Below, one piece after another: positions 6,233-10,751 of a DNA stretch of 10,751 nucleotides. The position numbers were made by a program, and so were the translations under genes. The stretch's first letter is position 1; each line of letters opens with the position of its first letter. Under the pieces are notes generated by a model. That model saw nothing but the letters and a program-made list of their open reading frames with translations. It was not told the DNA's origin and made no database searches. Source of the stretch: Clostridiales bacterium (lineage in GTDB: Bacteria; Bacillota; Clostridia; Christensenellales; Christensenellaceae); the NCBI GenBank assembly GCA_003510345.1, contig DOMW01000057.1, positions 8,768 through 19,518 of the forward strand, in the 5' to 3' direction.

Positions 6233-6880
6233 ATGGAAGAGAGACTGAAAAAATATGTCGATAACCTGTTTGCGGCCGCCCCCAAAACAAAAACGGCGGT
6301 GGAACTGCGGCAGGAAATCTATACAAATCTGGTGGAGCGCTACCATGACCTGCTTGCGACAGGCGCGTCGCCGGAAGAAGCATATGAAATCGTGAAAAAA
6401 AGTGTGGGCAATGTGGATGAACTGATCAACAGCCTGTACGAACGTACAAAGGAGGATAATGAGGAAATGGAAATCGAAAGAAGAAAAAGAGCAAAATTTA
6501 ACGCAATGTCGGCGGCGCTCTATATTGCAAGCCCCATATTTGTGATCGCGTTTTCGGCGGCGGGCCTGTGGCTTCCCGGGGTCATACTGCTGCTCGCGTG
6601 CATCGCGGCGGCGACCGGCATAAGGATCTATTCCAACACAGTGTACAGCCCCGCTTACGCCAAAATGGACGACACGATGGTGGAAGACTTCAAGGAATGG
6701 AAGGCGGAAAACCAGGGCAGGGTAGAGCGGAAGAACATCTATTCAGGCACTATGTGGCTGCTCGTTACCATAGCGTACTTTCTGGTCAGCTTTTTGACCG
6801 GCGCATGGTACATTACATGGCTCATTTTCCTGGTGGGCGCGGCGATCGAGCAAATCATCAAGATCCAGCTCAACAAATAA
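6233..6880 (+). CDS. HAAS/DUF1700-like (permease prefix) membrane protein
   Basis: This 215-residue protein starts with a helical cytoplasmic domain (about 1-75). Its pattern is that of the permease-prefix / HAAS domain: EERLKKYVDNL, an ELRQEIYTNLVERY helix, and a GASPEEAYEIVKKSVGNVDEL segment. A charged linker follows (70-90), then two membrane hairpins (about 91-131 and 171-209) separated by a soluble stretch. AGGGAG at 6221-6226 gives a well-placed ribosome site for ATG 6233. It lies 29 bp after padR and 12 bp before the DUF4097 gene, so one transcript is expected. Proteins of this type are regularly found between PadR and DUF4097 genes. They are thought to act in membrane signalling or to partner PadR, but the biochemical role is not settled. 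Confidence 0.8.
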   Translation: MEERLKKYVDNLFAAAPKTKTAVELRQEIYTNLVERYHDLLATGASPEEAYEIVKKSVGNVDELINSLYERTKEDNEEMEIERRKRAKFNAMSAALYIASPIFVIAFSAAGLWLPGVILLLACIAAATGIRIYSNTVYSPAYAKMDDTMVEDFKEWKAENQGRVERKNIYSGTMWLLVTIAYFLVSFLTGAWYITWLIFLVGAAIEQIIKIQLNK

Positions 6881-6892
6881 CGGAGGCGCGAA

Positions 6893-7972
6893 ATGGGAAA
6901 AACAGTAGTAACGGTAATACTCATCGTCATAATTGTCGCGATCGTAGCGGTGATGCTGTGGGGCATGGGCGTATTTGGAAATGTATTTGGATGGGGCAAC
7001 ACATGGTTCGGCGGCGGGAACATGCCCGTGTTTAGCTGCAACGGCGTAACAGTTGGCTTCAACGGCACGCTGCCCAACGCGAACAACGCGGAGAAGGGTA
7101 CGCAGGTGGAGAAGAATATCTCTGAGGTTCAGGGGGTCACGCTGGATTTCCTGCACGAGAATATCGAAGTGGTTCCCACCGATGGCGACACGGTGCGCAT
7201 CGAGCAGACGAGCAACCAGACGCTCACCGACGAGGACATCATGCGTTTTGGTATGCTGAATGGCAGGCTGGTTGCGCAGAGCGGCAGATATGGCAAGTTT
7301 AATATAGGCATCACGCCGGTCGCGCCGGGAAGCATGATCACGCTGTATATACCGAAAGACAGCAGCCTGCCGGTGGAGCTGGACACGACTTCGGGCCGTA
7401 TCGCGGTACAGGGCGGCGCGTTTGGGTTCCTCGAAGCGGATTCGACCTCGGGTGAAGTGAACATAGAATCTGTAACGGCGAGTAACGTGGAGCTGGACAC
7501 CACCTCCGGCCGGGTTACGGTAGCCACGCTGAAAAGCCGGAGCCTTGATGTCAACACATTGTCGGGCAGCATCAACGTATCGGCGGCGGAAATAGAGGGC
7601 ATGGCGGAATTTGACACGACTTCCGGCTCGGTTGACTTTACGGGCAGCGCCGAGGAGATCGTATCGGATACGCTTTCGGGGGCAACACGCGCCGAGGCAA
7701 GCGGGCTTAGGGCGATCAATATCAGCTCGGTAAGCGGTAGCGCCGGCCTGGTGTGCGGGGACACGGCAAACCTGCGGGATATCGATGTCGATACGACGTC
7801 CGGCAGCGTGACAATCGAACTGCCCGATAACGAGGGCTTTACGGTGGAATTTGACAGTTTGTCGGGCGATAAGAGCATCCAGTTTGAGATGTTGGACGAC
7901 ACCTATAAAAACGGCGACATCGAGATCAATGTGTCTACGGTATCCGGCGGGCTGGACATTCTTAAGAAATAA
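6893..7972 (+). CDS. Membrane-anchored DUF4097 protein with Ser-Gly repeat solenoid
   Basis: This 359-residue protein has an uncleaved-looking N-terminal anchor (about 3-24), a Gly/Phe/Trp-rich juxtamembrane patch (25-42) and a linker. A domain follows (about 70-160) of the sort that opens DUF4097 proteins. Residues about 162-357 contain ten repeats of about 20 residues, each built on x-D-T-T-S-G-x-V-x-V or a close variant. This suggests a right-handed beta-helix with the T/S-S-G turn on one edge. The family is often labelled putative adhesin, but that is a weak basis for function. GGAGG at 6882-6886 precedes ATG 6893. As the third gene of the PadR unit it probably forms the extracytoplasmic part of an envelope-sensing or envelope-binding system. 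That role is inferred from context only. Confidence 0.85.
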   Translation: MGKTVVTVILIVIIVAIVAVMLWGMGVFGNVFGWGNTWFGGGNMPVFSCNGVTVGFNGTLPNANNAEKGTQVEKNISEVQGVTLDFLHENIEVVPTDGDTVRIEQTSNQTLTDEDIMRFGMLNGRLVAQSGRYGKFNIGITPVAPGSMITLYIPKDSSLPVELDTTSGRIAVQGGAFGFLEADSTSGEVNIESVTASNVELDTTSGRVTVATLKSRSLDVNTLSGSINVSAAEIEGMAEFDTTSGSVDFTGSAEEIVSDTLSGATRAEASGLRAINISSVSGSAGLVCGDTANLRDIDVDTTSGSVTIELPDNEGFTVEFDSLSGDKSIQFEMLDDTYKNGDIEINVSTVSGGLDILKK

Positions 7973-8094
7973 TTCATAATTTCTTTAGGATTTCGCGCGG
8001 TAGAAGGCGGTATCATAGGCGGCATACAGGAAAGAACTCTACGGAATCTATGGAATGCGGCGCAGATGCGCATAAAAAGGAAGGGGTCTTACAA

Positions 8095-8208
8095 ATGAGA
8101 GGGAAGTTTACAAAACTGGCAAGTATGCTTGCCTATGCGGTAATGCTGTGCTGCGGGAGCCTGCTCTTGAAAAAGGCAGGAAACAAAGGATTGAAAACAG
8201 CGCTGTAA
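8095..8208 (+). CDS. Putative 37-aa hydrophobic peptide at the operon end
   Basis: ATG at 8095 has a strong ribosome site, AAGGAAGGGG ending about 8 nt upstream. The frame closes with TAA at 8206-8208. The peptide begins MRGKFTKLASMLAYAVML, continues through CCGSLLL and ends in a basic tail (KKAGNKGLKTAL), so it could form a single membrane helix with two adjacent cysteines. It lies 122 bp after the DUF4097 gene with no convincing terminator between them, and 24 nt before a strong terminator. It is therefore probably the last gene of the padR transcript or a separate small gene. No family is recognised. The gap 7973-8094 shows only an AT-rich inverted repeat at the DUF4097 stop and an imperfect 9-bp tandem repeat at 8039-8056. 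Confidence 0.55.
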   Translation: MRGKFTKLASMLAYAVMLCCGSLLLKKAGNKGLKTAL

Positions 8209-8232
8209 TACTAATCTTCAATAAGAAACATG

Positions 8233-8265
8233 AAAACAGGATGCGGGTATCCGCATCCTGTTTTT
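8233..8265 (+). terminator. Strong Rho-independent terminator of the padR operon
   Basis: A perfect 14-bp stem: AAAACAGGATGCGG (8233-8246), loop GTAT, CCGCATCCTGTTTT (8251-8264), with the T tract 8261-8265. Leading A residues pair with the tail. Orientation and position close the padR-to-37-aa-peptide unit. It might also slow minus-strand transcripts from the ATPase side, because the opposite strand has a short T run. Confidence 0.95.
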
Positions 8266-8536
8266 ACATCGAGAGTGAACATTTTGTGCGTGGAAAAAGA
8301 ATTATTAATTGGTAGCGTAGGTATTGGTTCGCCATGCGGTACAGACTTCTTATGTTAATGAGTTCATCCTTTCCCGCGCTACGCGCGGGAAAGGTGGTGG
8401 TGGGCCGCTCGTCACGCGGGCGGGGAAAAATAGAGGAAATGGAGAGACGCCCGGCGCAAAGGAATCTAGTGCGCTTAACCTTAATGCAAAAACACCACGC
8501 ACGAATGGGTCACTTTCTGCTAAACCCGCCCCGCTG
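8266..8536. other. Noncoding spacer between convergent units, with one strong hairpin
   Basis: These 271 bases lie between the padR-operon terminator and the stop of the minus-strand ATPase gene. Frames crossing it have no ribosome site and run antisense into the ATPase gene. The only clear structure is a perfect 12-bp inverted repeat, CCTTTCCCGCGC (8368-8379), loop TAC, GCGCGGGAAAGG (8383-8394), about 140 nt past the ATPase stop. It lacks a T tract on either strand, so it is not a standard intrinsic terminator. It may be a 3'-end stabiliser or part of a dispersed repeat. Confidence 0.5.
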
Positions 8537-10751
8537 TCACTGCTTCTTATGCGGAAAATTATGCTGGAAATTCTTGGCGGCCTGCTGCCATTTCCCCTGC
8601 AAAAATTCCCGGCCGTCCTCAATTAAATCCCCGCTGAACGGCACAGGGCGCTTGCCGTGCTTCTTTTCATACCGCGCGGCGATCGCTTCCACCGCGCGTG
8701 CCACAAACCGCATGATCACGGGCATGAGGGCAATGATGCCGCCGATGATCAGCCATTGGTGCCACTGCAAGGGGGAAATTTCAAAAAAGCCCCGGAACAT
8801 GGTCATGCATAAAACGAATATACCGAGGGAGGCGGCAAAGATGATCATACGGAACCGGGTAAACGGCATACTCACGCGCCCGACAACCACCATACCCGCC
8901 GCCACCGCGAGCACCACGCTCATCGTGGAAATTTCCGCCACTGTATACGGGATGAATGTGGACGCGGCGTTAATAATAAGCACGCTGATGAGCACGCACA
9001 ACCCGCCCGGCAGCGACCGCGCGAACACATCCACCAAAAAACTGCCCTTTACGCGCGCGTTGTTTGGCTCAAGCGCTAGGAAAAACGCGGGAAACCCTAT
9101 GGTGACAAAGCTGATCATCGTGAGCTGCAAGGTGGAAAACGGATACCCCCCGGCAAAAAGCACGAGGGAAAACAACGCCAGCAGCACGGAATAGATCGTT
9201 TTGGTGATAAAGAGCGTCGCCACGCGGCGGAGGTTGTTTATGACCTTGCGCCCCTGCGCCACCACGCCGGGCATACGGGAAAAGTTGGAATCGAGCAGTA
9301 CCAGTGTGGAGATATTTTTGGCGGCGGCGCTTCCCGAAGCCATTGCCACGCTGCAATCCGCTTCCTTTAAGGCCAGAACGTCGTTCACGCCGTCGCCCGT
9401 CATGGCGACCGTGTGCCCCGCTTCTTTCAGGGCGGCGATCATTTTTTTCTTCTGGTCGGGGGAAACGCGCCCGAATACATTGTAGTTTTTAACCGCCCGC
9501 GCGATATCCTCGTCCGTTTTGAGAGCCGCCGCGTCTATAAACTTGTCGGCATGCTTCACGCCCGCGCGCTGCGCGATGTACGAAACCGTTTTGGGGTTAT
9601 CGCCCGATATGACTTTAATATCCACATCCTGTGAATAAAAATACTCGAGGGTTTCGGGCGCTTCCTTCCTGATGCGGTCGGCAATGCGGATCAGGCACAC
9701 GGGGTGCGCGTCCTTTGGCACTTCCATTTCCGCCGGGGCGCTTTCACTGTGCGCAAGCACCAGAACCCGGCTGCCTTGGTCGGCGTAAGCGTCGGCAATT
9801 TTTTTCAGCCCGGGGAACTGGCCTTCCCTGCCCGCGAACACAAATTCAAACGCGCCCATGATATACGTACCGTCTTCGGCGAAGGATACGCCGCTGTATT
9901 TGCGCGCGGAAGAAAACGGGATTTCCTTCACCGCCCCCGCAGGGGCAATACTGCCCGCGTACTCTCGCATGGCGGAGATGGTGGCGTTGTCGTCGCTGAT
10001 GGCCCCGGCAAGGCGGGCGAGCGCTTTTAAAGCGTCCACGCTTTTATCCACGGGGATCAGTTCTTCCACCTGCATGGCGCCCTCGGTGATCGTGCCCGTT
10101 TTATCAAGACACAGCACGTCTACATGCGCGAGCGTCTCTATGCTGTACAGGTCTTGCACCAGCGTCTTTTGATAGGCGAGTATCACGGCGCTCGTCGCGA
10201 GCGACATGCTGGCCAGAAGGAACAGCCCCTCGGGGATCATGCCGATCATAGAGGCGACGGTACGGGAAATATTTTCCGCGTATTCCATGCCCAACACCCC
10301 TTGCCGCACAAGCATAAGGACGCCGGTAGGCACGACAATGATGCTGACGATACGCAGTATTCTGTTGATCGATAGTTTCAGTTCAGAGGGGCGTTTTTTC
10401 GCCGTCTTTGCGTCGGTGGAAATCCTATTGGCATAGCTTTCCTCGCCCACGCGGTCTACCTGCGCCACCGCGCTGCCCGAGATAACGAAGCTGCCCGAAT
10501 AAAGGAAATCGCCTTCCCGTTTTTTCACCGTGCCCGACTCGCCCGTCAAAAGCGATTCGTTCACCTCGAGGTAACCTTCGCGCACAAGGCAGTCGGCGGC
10601 GACCTGATCGCCTGTTTTCAGGCGGATAATATCATCCAGCACCAGCGATTTTGCGCTGATGGATTCTTCTTTGCCATCCCGTATCACCGGCGTGCGCGCC
10701 GCCACCAAAAGCGAAAGCTTATCGAGCGTGCGCTTGGAATTGATTTCCTGC
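8537..10751 (-). CDS. Cation-translocating P-type ATPase, CtpE/Exp7-like (5' end outside window)
   Basis: The frame is open to the right edge, so the N terminus, including the first membrane pair, is missing; about 737 residues are present. In order: an EINSKRTLDKL segment, the actuator domain with LLTGES, two membrane helices including the ion-site motif MIPEGL, the phosphorylation motif DKTGTIT (Asp at 10103-10105), the nucleotide domain, the hinge MTGDGVND (near 9380-9410), and six C-terminal helices. There are no heavy-metal CPC or N-terminal CxxC motifs in the visible part. The IPEGL motif and overall pattern resemble mycobacterial CtpE and pneumococcal Exp7. CtpE is linked to calcium uptake, so calcium or another divalent cation is the best guess. 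All catalytic motifs are intact. An apparent start at 10708 is only an internal TTG. Confidence 0.92.
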   Translation of the reverse strand, partial: QEINSKRTLDKLSLLVAARTPVIRDGKEESISAKSLVLDDIIRLKTGDQVAADCLVREGYLEVNESLLTGESGTVKKREGDFLYSGSFVISGSAVAQVDRVGEESYANRISTDAKTAKKRPSELKLSINRILRIVSIIVVPTGVLMLVRQGVLGMEYAENISRTVASMIGMIPEGLFLLASMSLATSAVILAYQKTLVQDLYSIETLAHVDVLCLDKTGTITEGAMQVEELIPVDKSVDALKALARLAGAISDDNATISAMREYAGSIAPAGAVKEIPFSSARKYSGVSFAEDGTYIMGAFEFVFAGREGQFPGLKKIADAYADQGSRVLVLAHSESAPAEMEVPKDAHPVCLIRIADRIRKEAPETLEYFYSQDVDIKVISGDNPKTVSYIAQRAGVKHADKFIDAAALKTDEDIARAVKNYNVFGRVSPDQKKKMIAALKEAGHTVAMTGDGVNDVLALKEADCSVAMASGSAAAKNISTLVLLDSNFSRMPGVVAQGRKVINNLRRVATLFITKTIYSVLLALFSLVLFAGGYPFSTLQLTMISFVTIGFPAFFLALEPNNARVKGSFLVDVFARSLPGGLCVLISVLIINAASTFIPYTVAEISTMSVVLAVAAGMVVVGRVSMPFTRFRMIIFAASLGIFVLCMTMFRGFFEISPLQWHQWLIIGGIIALMPVIMRFVARAVEAIAARYEKKHGKRPVPFSGDLIEDGREFLQGKWQQAAKNFQHNFPHKKQ

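Noticed and set aside
6893..7972. CRISPR-like or DNA-level repeat in the DUF4097 gene
   Set aside because: The periodicity is at the protein level (about 20 residues); the DNA copies are diverged and in frame, with no spacer pattern.
8334..9194. A 286-codon plus-strand frame
   Set aside because: Most of it is antisense to the P-type ATPase, whose motifs are intact. There is no ribosome site and the composition is shadow-like.
10700..10708. Apparent start of the ATPase at 10708
   Set aside because: The codon is an internal TTG and the frame continues upstream in family-like sequence to the window edge, so the gene is partial rather than truncated.

Overview
The window looks like a chromosomal segment of a Gram-positive anaerobe, most likely a member of the Clostridia (Bacillota) of moderately high GC. 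The reasons are Shine-Dalgarno sites of Gram-positive type, a PadR / HAAS-domain / DUF4097 operon, a large YDG/MBG-repeat surface protein, and an ApbE / NusG-domain-II / Gx-transporter trio. All of these are common in that group. The species cannot be named from the sequence. No rRNA, tRNA, CRISPR array, transposase or phage gene was seen.

Layout. (1) 1-2044, minus strand: a compact overlapping operon read right to left. It holds an unlisted 27-codon hydrophobic peptide, an ApbE-type FMN transferase lipoprotein, a small NusG-domain-II membrane protein (EetA-like) and a Gx transporter (EetB-like). It ends in a cluster of inverted repeats, one of which overlaps the last stop codon. The set resembles part of flavin-based extracellular electron-transfer loci, or of membrane flavoprotein/Rnf-associated loci. 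(2) 2045-2219: a divergent promoter region. (3) 2220-5495, plus strand: a secreted, multidomain 1091-residue surface protein with four YDG-type repeats, MBG-like domains, a proline-rich linker and a three-helix C-terminal membrane module in place of LPXTG. It is followed by a good terminator. (4) 5587-5882: a 296-bp regulatory region with a palindromic site, a consensus -35 promoter and candidate operators. (5) 5883-8208, plus strand: PadR regulator, HAAS/DUF1700-like membrane protein, membrane-anchored DUF4097 protein with about ten Ser-Gly repeats, and an unlisted 37-aa hydrophobic peptide. A near-perfect terminator closes the unit. (6) 8266-8536: noncoding, with one strong hairpin. (7) 8537 to the right edge, minus strand: most of a CtpE/Exp7-like cation P-type ATPase whose 5' end lies outside the window.

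How they may work together. The first operon would covalently attach flavin to extracytoplasmic proteins and support membrane redox chemistry. Its flavoprotein substrate and quinone genes are not in the window. The PadR operon is probably an autoregulated envelope-associated unit, with an extra palindrome suggesting input from a second regulator. The surface protein and the ATPase appear to be independent units. The best candidates for something undescribed are the two small hydrophobic peptides, the palindrome upstream of padR, and the C-terminal module of the surface protein.
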